Assembly: GCF_901709675.1 (NCBI RefSeq)
Contig: NC_051093.1
Coordinates: forward strand, 3,183,053-3,247,052
Origin: Syngnathus acus
Lineage: Eukaryota > Chordata > Actinopteri > Syngnathiformes > Syngnathidae
DNA: 64,000 bases
Reading direction: 5' to 3'
Part shown: piece after piece, positions 12,201 to 26,044 of the stretch
Layout of the letters: each line of letters opens with the position of its first letter
How positions within the stretch are numbered: position 1 is the first letter of the stretch
The notes under the pieces: model-generated
The model's input: the letters and a program-made list of their open reading frames with translations, nothing else
Database searches by the model: none
What the model was told of the DNA's origin: nothing
Translations under genes and position numbers: made by a program

Positions 12201-14437
12201 CAGCAGGTACTTGCAGGTCCTGCGCTCTGATTGGCCATTAACCTCTGCTGTGTTTTGGGGGTCTATTTGTTTGCGGTTGCTATGGGAAATTAAACTGGAG
12301 CTCAACTAACCCAAGGGGGAATCGCTGATGGTGTAGTGGTACTCGCCTGTCTTGTGTGCAGGCACCATAAGTTTGATTCCATATGACGGTGTGTGTAAGT
12401 GTGTGTGACCAAAAACAAAAAAACAACCCGAGGTTGCGGGTGCCCCCTGGTGGTGGCGGTCGGCCACGTCGAGACTTTGATGACTGTGATCATGTGACTT
12501 GCTGTTTGTGCCTGCAGGGACACCTGCTGGAGAAGGCGGGAATCGTTAACAAGACCAAAGTCGTCGATAACGGCAAGAAAATCCGGTGAGGACGTTTTCC
12601 TGTCGTCTCCTCTTGTTTTTATCATTGTCGTCATGACATCATCACATCGTGCCAACAGGAAGAACTGGAGTCAATCGTGGACTGTCCTACATGGCGGCAT
12701 CCTCACCTTCCACCGGGACCCCAAGTCTGTGCCCAGCGGCAACATGGTGACTCACCTTTCATCTTAACGCCCAAAAGTGCTCGCGGCACGCTCACGTGGC
12801 TCTCGCCTCCTCTCATCACTCAGTCCAAGGCCTCGCAGATTGTCCCGGAATACACGGTGGAGTTGAGAGGAGCTTCAGTGTGCTGGGCCCCCAAGGACAA
12901 ATCATCCAAGAAGAACGTACTGGAGGTCAGCCCGCTTCCCGGAGTTGCATACCGTGTGTGTTCCTCGTTGGTTTTTATGCTTGTGTGTGTTTGTGTAGCT
13001 GAGGACCCGTCAGGGGTGCGAGTACCTGATGCAGTACGACACGGAGAGCATCATTGCCGATTGGCTAAAAGTCATGCAGGACACCATCCGACAGCTGGTA
13101 AGGGAAAGACGCTCACACACACACACGCATGCGCGCACACACACATACGTAAGCGTGGAGGTGTGTCTTTCAGGAACAGGAGCACGTGTCGGACGACGAT
13201 GACGACGCGGCCTCGGACAAAGAGGACAAAGACAGGAAGCGCGGGAGTGAGTGCTTTCGTCCGTAGACGCGCCCCGCTCGGCGCCACGTCAGTGCGGGCG
13301 ACGCCTTCCCGTGTGCTTTTTGTTCAACTTGCTGTTGCGCGTCGGCAGGCAACAGAAGTCTTCCAGGCGCCGACACGGAGCAGACGCGAGTTCGCACCAA
13401 ACTGCGCCGCTTCCTGCAGAGGAGGCCCACGTTGCAGAGTGTCAAGGAGAAGGGTTACATACGAGGTAAGCGCCCCAACCGCACGTGCCGGGATCGTGCG
13501 AGACCTAACCCCGTTTTTCTTGTGTTCAGACAACGTGTTCGGCTGCCACCTGGACACGCTCTGTCACAGGGAAAACACAACCATTCCAAAATTTGTGGAG
13601 AAGTGCATCAGAGCTGTGGAGAGGAGAGGTACCGCACGCACACAGGTTACTTTATTTGTGCTGAGTCATGTTCCAGACATGTCGATGGGGCTCGCGTGTG
13701 CGCAGGTCTCGACGTGGACGGCATCTATCGTGTGAGCGGAAACTTGGCCGTCATCCAGAAGCTGCGACACAAAGTCGATCACGGTACGATGATGATGACG
13801 ACGAAGCAGAGCGGCTGACGTGATTGCGGTTTTTTTTTTCTCAGAGGAGCATCTGGATGTGGAGGACGGCCACTGGGAGGACATCCACGTGTTGACGGGA
13901 GCCCTCAAGCTGTTCCTGCGCGAGCTCCCCGAGCCGCTCTTCCCCTTCAGCTTCTTCGACAAATTCATCGCCGCCATCCGTCAGTCCCGTGTCCGCGCGC
14001 GCGTGTTCAAACGAGCCTTTTCTCGCGCCGCTCTTCCCTAAAGCGTCCACCTTTTGTCATGCAGAGGATAAGGATTATAGCCAGCGCGTGTCCTACATTA
14101 AGGACTTGGTCCGCTCGCTGCCGCTTCCCAACCACGACACCATGGAGCTGCTCTTCAGGCATCTGCGTAGGCGCGTGCTCCCACACACCACCTTTCCTAA
14201 CGTTCCCGCCACCTCGAGGGCTTCCCTAACCTTTGCCTCGCTTCCTCCTTGTCTCCATGCAGGGTGGTGGATCACAAAGACGCCAACCGGATGTCGGTCC
14301 AGAGCATGGCCATCGTCTTCGGGCCCACGCTGCTGCGCCCACAGACTGAGTCCAACATGACCGTCCACATGATCTTCCAGAGCCAGATTGTGGAGCTCAT
14401 GCTCAATGAGTTCGACAATATCTTTGTGCAGACGTAG
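9214..14437 (+). CDS. arhgap27: Rho GTPase-activating protein, SH3-WW-WW-PH-RhoGAP
   Basis: GTPase-activating protein that switches off Rho-family GTPases, with adaptor domains. Exons with clear splice sites: 9214-9244, 9391-10322 (SH3), 10586-10720, 10804-10956, 11181-11324, 11409-11474, 11770-11883, 11949-12005, a possible small exon near 12170-12206, 12518-12585, 12659-12746, 12824-12925, 12999-13097, 13174-13246, 13349-13465, 13530-13628, 13705-13783, 13845-13979, 14065-14166, 14263-14437. The SH3 (VEFQYEYEGRDGS .. HWWQVRRD .. YIPAKYVKEL) is followed by a PV-rich repeat and an acidic stretch. Two WW domains: GW then GRVFYFHPLTRQSTWTQP, and MWEQLTDKNSGRLYYYNP .. TSWNAP. The PH domain runs from KNWSQSWTVLHGGILTFHRD to ADWLKVMQD. 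The RhoGAP domain includes the arginine finger GLDVDGIYRVSGN and ends MLNEFDNIF, 3 residues before the stop. Human ARHGAP27 has three WW domains; ARHGAP12 and ARHGAP9 are the alternatives. Synteny with 17q genes favours arhgap27. Confidence 0.8.
9640..9720 (+). repeat. arhgap27: coding minisatellite, GTGCCGGTC-type units
   Basis: Within the large arhgap27 exon, tandem units of about 12 bases (GTGCCGGTCGCC / GTGCCGGTCCCC) encode an alternating proline-valine tract just after the SH3 domain. Because the unit is GC-rich and stop-free, long antisense ORFs across it are artefacts. Copy number is likely polymorphic. Confidence 0.8.
12312..12382 (+). repeat. tRNA-like dispersed sequence (SINE-type)
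   Basis: A sequence with an A-box-like GGTGTAGTGGTAC and a B-box-like AGTTTGATTCC, joined by CTCGCCTGTCTTGTGTGCAG. Two more copies occur near 44590 and 44715. The B box is decayed here and the acceptor stem does not pair well, so it is read as a tRNA-derived repeat in an arhgap27 intron rather than a functional tRNA. Confidence 0.6.
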
Positions 14438-15800
14438 CGCACACGTGTAACCTTTCACGACCAAGATTCCACGCATTCCAAATGAGAAGCGGGTCCTTCC
14501 ACAAGACAGTGACTCAAATGCCACCAACGGATTTAAAAAAACAACAACAAAGAGCTCAGCATCACATAATATAACATGATAATTTCAAGTTTGAACAACT
14601 TGAGAATTACCTGATCCAGGAATTGCTTTTTTTTCATGGGTGGGGGCATCATTTTATTTGTTTCCTGGTGTGGCAGCAATTTGCTTGCATAGCTTTTGCC
14701 CTCCAACCAGGAGGAGAGCACCTTGGAGAAACTGCTACCGCCTTCCACACTGACATTCCCTGCAAGAGGAACTGGAAGAAATACTTCTGCTGAAAACAAA
14801 CGATGACATCGTCATTCACGTGAACTGTTCACGTGATGTCCGCCAATAAGATCAAGCAATAATTTTATGAACAGATTTTATTTTATTGTGAAGTGCTCCA
14901 GTTGAACAGTTAACATTATAAAGCTTTGCTTGACCAAAAAGAAGAAAAATACCAAAAATCATCAACATTGAAACATTTCTACTTGCACATACGTCCATAT
15001 ATGTCAAACAGAAAATGAATGATGATCACGTTAGGGATTATTTCACTGTTAATGGAGCATTGTATTGATTTTCTGAAACAATGAAAAATATTTTGTGAAC
15101 CTTTGTGAAATGTAATACGATTAAGAAAACATTGTTTTAGACAGGCACACAAATGTGTTGTAGGATCATAAATTAAATGAATTCAGGCATACAAAAAAAT
15201 GGACGTACGTGTTGTTTTAGACAGGCACACAAATGTATTGTAGGATCATAAATTAAAGGAATTCAGGCATACAAAAAAAAAATTGGCCTACGTGTTCTTT
15301 GGACAACGTCAAATTTTTGGGCTCTTTGGCGTTCCGTCCGTCGTTATGGCAACCAAACATTCGTCGGACCGACTGGTGTCAAGAAAGAAAGCAAGCAGGT
15401 AAAAACATTCACCTAAATCATGAAACTTCTTTATTTGATGGTCTGAACGTTTGAAAGTTAGTTTTGTAAGTAGAACGAATGTCAGAACAGTCAAATGCGC
15501 CTAGCAAGACGTTGCCACAAGAACTTGACTCAAGCAAGGAGGAAGGTCGTTTTATATATTTTATGTTTGGTCTGTTTTGTGTGTCTGAATGACACAATTG
15601 CAACATTGGAGTGTGACAACAAGAGCACACTAAATTAACTGATTTGGCGTTTTTAATATATTTTATCCATACAACAAAAGACATACTGTAATGTCACCGC
15701 CGATAGGATACTGCGGCCGCCATCTTGGAAAGGTATGGAGACCATGTGCATGTTATTGACAACAGGTGACCATCTTCCACGCACCCGACACCATTGGGCC
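14438..15800. other. arhgap27 3' flank and intergenic region
   Basis: AT-rich, no coding exon seen. It includes the likely arhgap27 3' UTR and a direct tandem duplication (see next entry). The last 100 bases before 15801 (GCGGCCGCCATCTTGG, 15712-15727) look like a promoter/5' UTR for the following ccdc103 ORF. Confidence 0.45.
15134..15293. repeat. 80-bp tandem duplication
   Basis: Two direct copies, about 80 bases apart, of a unit starting GTTTTAGACAGGCACACAAA and ending near CGTGTT. They differ at only a few positions, so this is a recent local duplication. No coding content. Confidence 0.85.
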
Positions 15801-16169
15801 ATGGCATCTTCTCAGCGGGACGTCATCGACTTCTCGGCGTTGGAGAAACATTTACGCGCCAGCGTGGAGGCGGAGCGCAAATACCAACGAGAGAACGACG
15901 CGAAGCTGAGGGCCGTCCAGCAAGGCGTGGCCTCGTACGAGCAGTTCAGGTCGGATATGGCGAACGAGGAACACGGGATACCTTTCCATCAGGGAAGACA
16001 TTTGTCATTTTTGTTTTTGTGTAGGGGTCTAGTCCTGACCAGTCACCTGACGCCTTTCAGCAAGAATGATAAAAACACTCGCAAGCACGCCCCCTGGAAC
16101 CCAGTGGTTCCTCCCAGCAATCCACCTGATCCTCAAGAAACACACACGTACACTCCTGACCATCAATAA
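15801..16169 (+). pseudogene. ccdc103: truncated ccdc103 (N-terminal part only)
   Basis: CCDC103 is a dynein-arm attachment factor of motile cilia. Exon 1 (15801-15949) encodes MASSQRDVIDFSALEKHLRA .. KYQRENDAKLRAVQQGVASYEQF, close to human CCDC103. After a 75-base intron, exon 2 (16025-16169) continues LVLTSHLTPF .. APWN, matching the ASHLKPL .. PWN segment. The reading frame then enters a low-complexity stretch and stops after 97 residues in total, against 242 in human. The conserved C-terminal region (RDWRR .. LL) is not found before abi3. Either the locus is decayed, or the C-terminal part has moved or is missing from the assembly. The start is supported by homology and an upstream GC-rich leader. 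Confidence 0.7.
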
Positions 16170-16283
16170 TAACATAAATCACACCAAACCCTCAATAACG
16201 ACAACAACTCTCCTGATCCTCAATAACAATAACACATTTGCGCCTAATACACACCCTTGATATCAACACACACACACACACGT

Positions 16284-16615
16284 ATCAGGGGTGTCAAACT
16301 CATTTTTTTCGCGGGCCGCATTGTAGTCATAGCTTCTTTCGGAAGGCCATTATGACTGTCAACCCAAATAAATGTATGAGCACCTCATATTATATGCAGT
16401 AAAAGCTACAAAACTGACAAATAACTCGATTTCAAATCAGACGTGTAAAAACTGGTCAAATATTTAACAATTTTTTTTTATTAGAAGTGAAGACAATTTG
16501 CAATTCTAATAATGACACACGAATTTGATGCACGATTTGTCTTCGCGGGCCACATAAAATGATGTGGCGGGCCGTATCTGGCCCCCGGGCCTTGAGTTTG
16601 ACGCCTGTGCACTAA
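16284..16615. mobile_element. hAT-like MITE, copy 1
   Basis: Imperfect terminal inverted repeats: CAGGGGTGTCAAACTC at the left, and the complement-like GAGTTTGACGCCTGTG at the right. The subterminal GCGGGCC motifs are typical of fish hAT-derived MITEs. A second copy of the same family is at 24354-24646. No coding capacity. Confidence 0.8.
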
Positions 16616-17063
16616 GAAGACACTTGACTCTCAATAAAAAGTGCACGCTTGATCCACGATGGCACAATCAATGCACACCAGACCATCCCACGAGTAGCAA
16701 GTTGATTGTGATCACAAGTTATGAATAAAAGTTGCACTTTTGTAGTCTACAAAGTAAAATGAGGAATTTTTGGGAAAAAGTGTGTGCATGCGAGAGTATG
16801 ACCACCAGGTGACGCCGCTGAGTCATTTTGATGTCGAACGCCTCACAAGTTCTCACTTTGGCAGAGGAAGTGAGCGTGCGGGCGCGTGTGAGCTGGTTCT
16901 CACACACGCTCGCGCACACACAAAGTTGCAAGTGCAGTTGCTGTCAATCATTCGAGCGGCTGGAGGAACGAGCTGTTGCAGCAGAAGGTGCTTCAGAATC
17001 CATCGGACTTCAGCACCATCAACTTCATCAGAGCAATTGTTGCTATGCTTGTATGTTCTGTTG

Positions 17064-20000
17064 ATGGACACGACACAAGAAGCAAAATTAGAAATGAAGG
17101 CTGCCGATTTGAAAGAAGAAGTGGCTAAGATCCTCAACGAGGCTCCTGAGTCCAGGAGGCTACTTGTGGAAAACTTCAACAACTTAAGCAAGGTGGCGGA
17201 CTACTGCTGCCACAACTATGTCCAGGTCAGTCACACCACTAACATCTTACACACACCACTGCTTCCTTCCACAAGGACATGTGAGTGGGTAATGGATACA
17301 ACACGCAGGAGCTTGATAACCATTGATGTCATGATAAATAATTGATTGATTTATTGATTGAATATTTATTGATCCCCAGGGGTGGGGAAATTCAGACCCC
17401 AGCAGTATCCATACCACAGAGTGGGTATACAAAAGACACACAGATGGCATGAGCGCAACTCAATAGGCTCTCATAAGGCTGCCACACAACGGCGCCACAA
17501 AGAAAGTCAAAGTGCTCAAGACAAAAGCCATCAAAGCAAATCAAAGCTAAAAGACAAAGGAAAAAAAAAGTAACAGCGGCCAACCAGCATCCCTCAATAC
17601 AAGAGAACACCCCAAAACACACAAAATAGCCTCCACGAGGTCCATAGACAGGTGTAAGGGCAGTCCAGTTCAACGGCGCCCAATGGACCGTGGTCGTGAA
17701 TCGGTGAAAACATCACAAAGCAGGCAAACGTGTGAGCAGCGTCCTGGGCACCCAGTCGGGGCACGTGCAGATGGTCACCACGGGGCTAGCATGGCGAAAG
17801 TTCCGACGAGCACGAGGGAGCGGACTCCCCACAGGGGTTGCGGCTGCAAGGCCAAGGCGAGGGACCCGGTCATCACTGGCCGGATAAGCAGGAAGCCGTC
17901 GTAGAGTTACGCCGGTCTCGACCGATGATCCCGGTCCCAGGAAGAAAAAAAATAAAATAAAATATCCGACCGAAGAAATACCGAGGTGCGGTATTTCTTT
18001 CATTGAAATATTTAGACATTTATTTATTTGGGAGCTTAAGATCAGGGGATGCTTTGAGAATAATTGTCAATTTTTGTCTATGTGAAGCCCTTTGAGACTG
18101 CTTGTGATTTAGGGCTATACAAATAAACTTGACTTGACAGACTGCTTAAATGAAAATGAATCAAAGAAGACAAAAAGTCAAGTTTCAATGAAAGTAGTAA
18201 AGTGAATTGAATGGATGAATCGCATTGGCTTGACATATAAACGTGGTTGAGGAACTAATTTAACTCGTCTCTCAAGGCACCACTATATTTTGCGCTTATG
18301 TGACGTGTCCTTCATGCAGTTGGGGGACGACGCGTCCAAAGCGTTGGAGGAGACCAAGTCGCTGACAGCCCAATCACTGGCCAGCATCGCCTACCAGATT
18401 AACACGTTAGCTACAAGCCTGCTAAATCTGCTGGATGCGCAGAGCCAGCAGCTTGGTCACATGAAGTCAGCCATCAACCTCATCGGGCAAGTACGTAAAC
18501 CTCATCTGTCTACGAGGACATGCGGACCTTTCATGTAACTGTGATGTTTTTGCACGCTAGACGGTGGAGATGCACCGCGAGAAAGTATCCCGCAGAGACA
18601 TTGGAATCTTTACGGCGGTACGGCGGGTCCCCCGGGAGCCCAAAATCTCCACACCTCTTGTGCCACCGCAGCCTCGCCCTCCTTACAGCCGTCGGCCAAT
18701 CAGCTATCAGGAGCTGGACGGCTTGGGTCATGGCGTAATGGTACGTCGCCGTCGTCTTTGGCCGGCTGCCAATCATCCTCACGCTGTCCCTCATTTTCTG
18801 TCTCACGCGACAGCAAATGCGAGTCAGCGTCTTTGCTAACAGGAAGTGGCTGCTTCTCCACTTCCTGTTCTCTATCATACGCACGCACACAAATGTTTAA
18901 TTACACTTCCTTAAAAGTTCTTTTACATTGTATTGCAACTCACACACACATTCTTGTGCACACGTGCACACACACTTTGAGTTTGTTGAGCGTGGGAAGA
19001 ATTTTTTTTCTTTAGAATTCGTTTCAGTTGATTGTTGTCTGAGACTGAGCCTCTATTGATGCTGCAAGGCCCTTCTCCCCCTCTGCCCCCTCTGTCGCCC
19101 CTTTGTGTCCCCCATTCCACTCATCTCTCCCTAACAGATGACTGGGAAAGCGGGTGTGGAAGACGGAAGCATCCGGAAGCAGGGCTCATTCATCAGGTTT
19201 TGTTTTGTGTTTGTCTCGCTGTTGCCAATTTAAGCATCACATTATTTTTGTTTTTGTTTGGTTTTCAGGTCCAGCAAAGCAACAGGACAAGGCCTTAAGT
19301 CTGCAGTAGCGCCCTCTGGTGGCAGGTACTGCACACTTCTTTTTATATCCATGATTAATTTATTCATCTCATTTAAAAAGGGTTAGAAGTCATAAAAATG
19401 TGCTTTGAATTATTGCTTAATGGTGATGTGATTGGTCTTTTTTGAAGCTCCACTTTTGGGAAAGCTGTGGCTCCGCCCACCATCCCTTCCCCACCTGAAA
19501 GTGATGTCATCACCACGCCTCTTAAGGCTGCCCCACCCCCTCCACCAGATTCATCTGAGGTGCTCATGGCTCCGCCCCCTACGCCAGATTCCTTCGAATT
19601 TCCCCCGGCTCCGCCCCTTCCGCTGGACTCTGCAGTACTTCTGGCTCCTCCCCCTCCCCCTCCTCCTCCTTCAGAGACTCTACCCACCACTATTGTTCTC
19701 CCCCTGACTCCACCCCCCTGTTTGGAGACAGGTGAGGAGTGCCACCATGACAACATAATAATGACGATGAAGATTAAGATGACATCATTGCTTTTCTGCA
19801 GTGCTGGAGGAGAGCAGCCTCCCCCCGCCGTCTCCTCCACCCCCAGACCTCGACCACGCTTTTCCTCCGCCATCCAATGAAGAGCCCGAAGTTCCGGTCC
19901 CTCCCCCAACAACCCAGGAAGTAGACGGTATCACGCACATTGAATAACTACAAAGTGATTTTTAGTGACCATGGGAAAGGCGACCAGATATTTCCTATCA

Positions 20001-20555
20001 TGCAAAATGGATTTTCCCTCTTCTTGTCTTCTGCAATTCCTCGCTTGCGGTCGCAGGCGGGGGGGCCGCACGGCCGCCCCCCGCCCGCTCCGTGTCGCTG
20101 AGGGTCCGCTCGGGCCCTGCCTCCCGCCGACACGGCCGGAACCTCTTTCCGTCCGCCCGCCTTTCTGTCCGCCCGCCGGCGCTCATTCCCCCGCCTCCCG
20201 CCTATCCGGCACCTCCTCAGCCTTCCGCCTCTTCTTGGCCTGAGCTGGGCCTGCCTGCTCGTCTGGAGCATCTTGGTAAGAAGTGCTCCAGTTGCAAACT
20301 ACGCTTCAATCACACCTTCTCTTGGGCTCCTATCTTCATTTACCGCTACCGTCGCACGTGAACTTAAGCGTTGAATTGTCCTGAAGCCCCGCCCCCTCCG
20401 TCCCCATCGGCCGCTGCCAGATGTCACTCACGGGTCCCTCGTCTGTTCTGTCAGATCTGGAGCTGCCGGCCCTCCCGCCACCGCCGCCGCCGCCCCCCAT
20501 GGTTTACGAGACGCCATCTGAGGAACTCAGTGGTGCTCCCCTGCATTCACTATAA
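17064..20555 (+). CDS. abi3: ABI family member 3, truncated before SH3
   Basis: ABI proteins are subunits of the WAVE regulatory complex that controls Arp2/3 actin branching. Exons: 17064-17225, 18320-18490, 18561-18740, 19138-19196, 19269-19325, 19448-19731, 19802-19927, 20057-20275, 20455-20555. Exon 1 gives MDTTQEAKLEMKAADLKEEV .. VADYCCHNYVQ. Exon 2 gives KSLTAQSLASIAYQINTLAT. Exon 3 gives the homeobox-homology region (VEMHREKVSRRDIGIFTAVR .. YSRRPISYQELDGLGHG). Exons 6-9 are extremely proline-rich. All phases are consistent, yielding 452 residues. The frame ends at TAA 20553-20555, exactly where the SH3 of human ABI3 (366 residues) would begin. Proline-rich length and the missing WAVE-type C-terminus distinguish it from abi1/abi2. 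Intron 1 is filled with repeats. Confidence 0.8.
17340..17960 (-). mobile_element. LINE-type fragment in abi3 intron 1
   Basis: Begins with the characteristic TTTATTGATCCCCAGG of fish retroposon 3' ends and continues as a 600-base repeat-like, non-coding stretch. No reverse-transcriptase reading frame is preserved. Family undetermined. Confidence 0.5.
18040..18140 (+). mobile_element. SINE-type 3' tail
   Basis: Contains GTGAAGCCCTTTGAGACTGC and GATTTAGGGCTATACAAATA, ending in a TTGACTTGACA simple tail. The reverse complement of the same sequence occurs at 29207-29300, showing a dispersed retroposed family. Confidence 0.75.
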
Positions 20556-20657
20556 AAAGGTACTGCAGCACATGCTCCAATTTCATTTGATTGCTTGGAA
20601 AAGAATGAGAACCATTTCCCTCCTACTCATAATGTTATTTTTGGCCTATCTGTATAG

Positions 20658-20780
20658 TGACAGGCAGAACCCCACTAGATGGCAACTGTATGCCCCTGTT
20701 GCAATATGGCCGCCACAACGACAATTGGTACGAGGGAGTCTTGGGCCACTGGCAGGGATTCTTCAATCATATCCGATCTT
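20658..20780 (+). pseudogene. abi3: degenerate SH3 remnant of abi3
   Basis: Downstream of a good donor at 20560 and an acceptor at 20657, the abi3 frame (ignoring the TAA at 20553-20555) continues in phase into RHNDNWYEGVLGHWQGFF. This matches the NDDGWYEGV .. TGFFPGNY core of ABI SH3 domains. The terminal PGNY motif is replaced by NHIRSS, so the ligand groove would be damaged even if read through. Interpreted as a decaying SH3 exon. Confidence 0.5.
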
Positions 20781-20890
20781 CCGGATGGGCACAAGCTCCG
20801 CCCCTGGTGGAAATAGACTCCGCCTTATCTGTGACGCTGACAAAAGTCCCCTGTTACTAGATAAGCTACTTCTCAGTTGGAAAAGAGGGA

Positions 20891-21096
20891 TGTGGTAGAT
20901 TGGATCGAGCACTCAGTGCTCGACTGTGTTGGTCTGTCAGTATGGGAAGTCTGTGTGTGGAGTCGTGACGGAGCACCCAGTAAAGATCGGCTCGTACTGC
21001 ATCCTTGGCTCCGTGTGTTATTGTTAGAGCAATCAATAAGCAACCCACTATAAGTGACAACACTACAATAGTTTGTCAGAGCATAAAGACACAACA
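20891..21096 (+). mobile_element. solo LTR (family shared with 26045-26269)
   Basis: Starts TGTGGTAGATTGGATCGAGC and ends GACACAACA, with TG..CA termini. It is about 90% identical by eye to the LTR at 26045-26269, apart from a short internal length difference. No internal sequence follows, so this is a solo LTR. No clear target-site duplication is seen. Confidence 0.75.
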
Positions 21097-21099
21097 ATG

Positions 21100-22040
21100 A
21101 CGACCGTTGTATGACGGGCGTTTGGTGACGAAAGGCTCGAGGTCTTTATTTGAATGCTCACATTTAAAGATTCCTTTTGATACACGAGGTAGTGTACAAT
21201 TTGTTATGTTGTGGCCCGCTTCATCGCCGAACAAACAGCAACTTCATGACGCCTTCCCAGCCGATGTTGTAGGTAAGAAATTGTCGGGGTCCAAAGTCAG
21301 GACTTGGAAACCAACCGAGATCGCGGAAAAGACCCGTCTGAGCGAGCACCTGACTTGGATTTTGCCAGTCTGGCGTTCGTATGACGACCGTTGTATAATA
21401 ATAATAAAAAACTTTATTTGTATAGCACCTTTCATACAAAAAATGCAGCTCAAAGCGCTTTACAACAATGAAAGAAAAACATGAATACATAATACGTATG
21501 ATGGGCGTTTGGTGATGAAAGGGTCGAGGTCTTTATTTGAATGCTCACATTTAAAGATGTTTTTTTTTATACACGAGGAAGTGTACAATTTGTTATGTTG
21601 TGGCCCGCTTCATCGCCGAACAAACGGCAACTTCATGACGCCTTCCCAGCCGATGTTGTAGGTAAGAAATTGTCGGGGTCCAAAGTCAGGACTATAAGCT
21701 TGGAAACCAACCGAGATCGCGGAAAAGACCCGTCTGAGCGAGCACCTGACTTGGATTTTGCCAGTCTGGCGTTCGTATGACGACCGTTGTATAATAATAA
21801 TAATAATAATAAAAAACTTTATTTGTATAGCACCTTTCGTACAAAAAAATGCTTTGATGACGAAAGGCTCGAGGTCTTTATTTGAATGCTCACATTTAAA
21901 GATTAAAGATTCTTTTTGATACACAAGGAAGTGTACAATTTGTTATGTTGTGGCCCGCTTCATTGCCGAACAAACAGCAACTTCATACCGCCTTCCCAGC
22001 TCCGACGTTGAAGGTAAGAAATTGTCGGGGTCCAACATGT
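21100..22040. repeat. triplicated repeat unit with SINE-type tails
   Basis: Three direct copies of a unit beginning near GGTGACGAAAGGCTCGAGGT (about 21120, 21510, 21855) and running to GTAAGAAATTGTCGGGGTCC. Copies 1 and 2 are each followed by (ATA)n and a TTTATTTGTATAGCACCTTTC retroposon tail. The unit is about 350-390 bases. No real coding capacity; ORFs here repeat between units because the DNA repeats. Confidence 0.85.
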
Positions 22041-22535
22041 GGACAAAACTGGTGGGATTCGTTTGTTCAATAGAAAAAAAATCCTAATTTAAATAAAGAA
22101 AAAAAGAAACTAAGGCAATTAGTCTCGCACAATTCTTTGAAAAAATGGCCTGGCCGGACAAAAATGATGCAACTTTGTCACTACAATCAAACAGTCGCCT
22201 TTATTTTTGGGTTGAAAGGGTGGCAATTTTTTTTGGTGCTTTTTTTTATTTCGAACATTAAAAGAAATACAAGAAAAAAGTAAAAAAGTACAGAAAATGA
22301 TAACTCCATAGTACAATAGAACATAAAAAAAGAAAAGAAAAAATGATATTGCATTATATTGATATTGCAATTCTCCATACTGCTTATTTCAAATCTTCTC
22401 ACAGATGTTTCCATTTATCTCAGGACTCTTCAAAAGAATCCAACCTTTTGTGCTTTAGCTCAAATGTGTTGCCATTTATTTGTCCCATCTCTCTGAAGCC
22501 TCAAGTCTGCCTCAGCAAGAGTTTGCTGGCAAGTC
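22041..22535. other. AT-rich 5' flank of the rcbtb gene
   Basis: A/T-rich sequence with homopolymer runs; no gene, RNA or repeat family recognised. It should contain the 5' UTR of the next gene. Confidence 0.3.
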
Positions 22536-25914
<3,379 letters not shown>

Positions 25915-26044
25915 TTCTCTCCGTTTAGTATGCTTTAGGAAATGCTGGATGAGCCAGAGGCACAGCACCTGAGACGTCTTCAGGACTTTTGTACTAACTG
26001 CAGTCTGCAAACGGAACTTCTGTTTTGGTTCGGTGATTCGGCTA

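Noticed and set aside
12312-12382. Functional tRNA gene
   Set aside because: B box and acceptor stem are imperfect and similar copies recur elsewhere; better read as a SINE-type repeat.
19373-19912. Glycine-rich minus-strand ORF of 179 residues
   Set aside because: Antisense of the proline-rich abi3 exons; glycine runs are the complement of proline codons.
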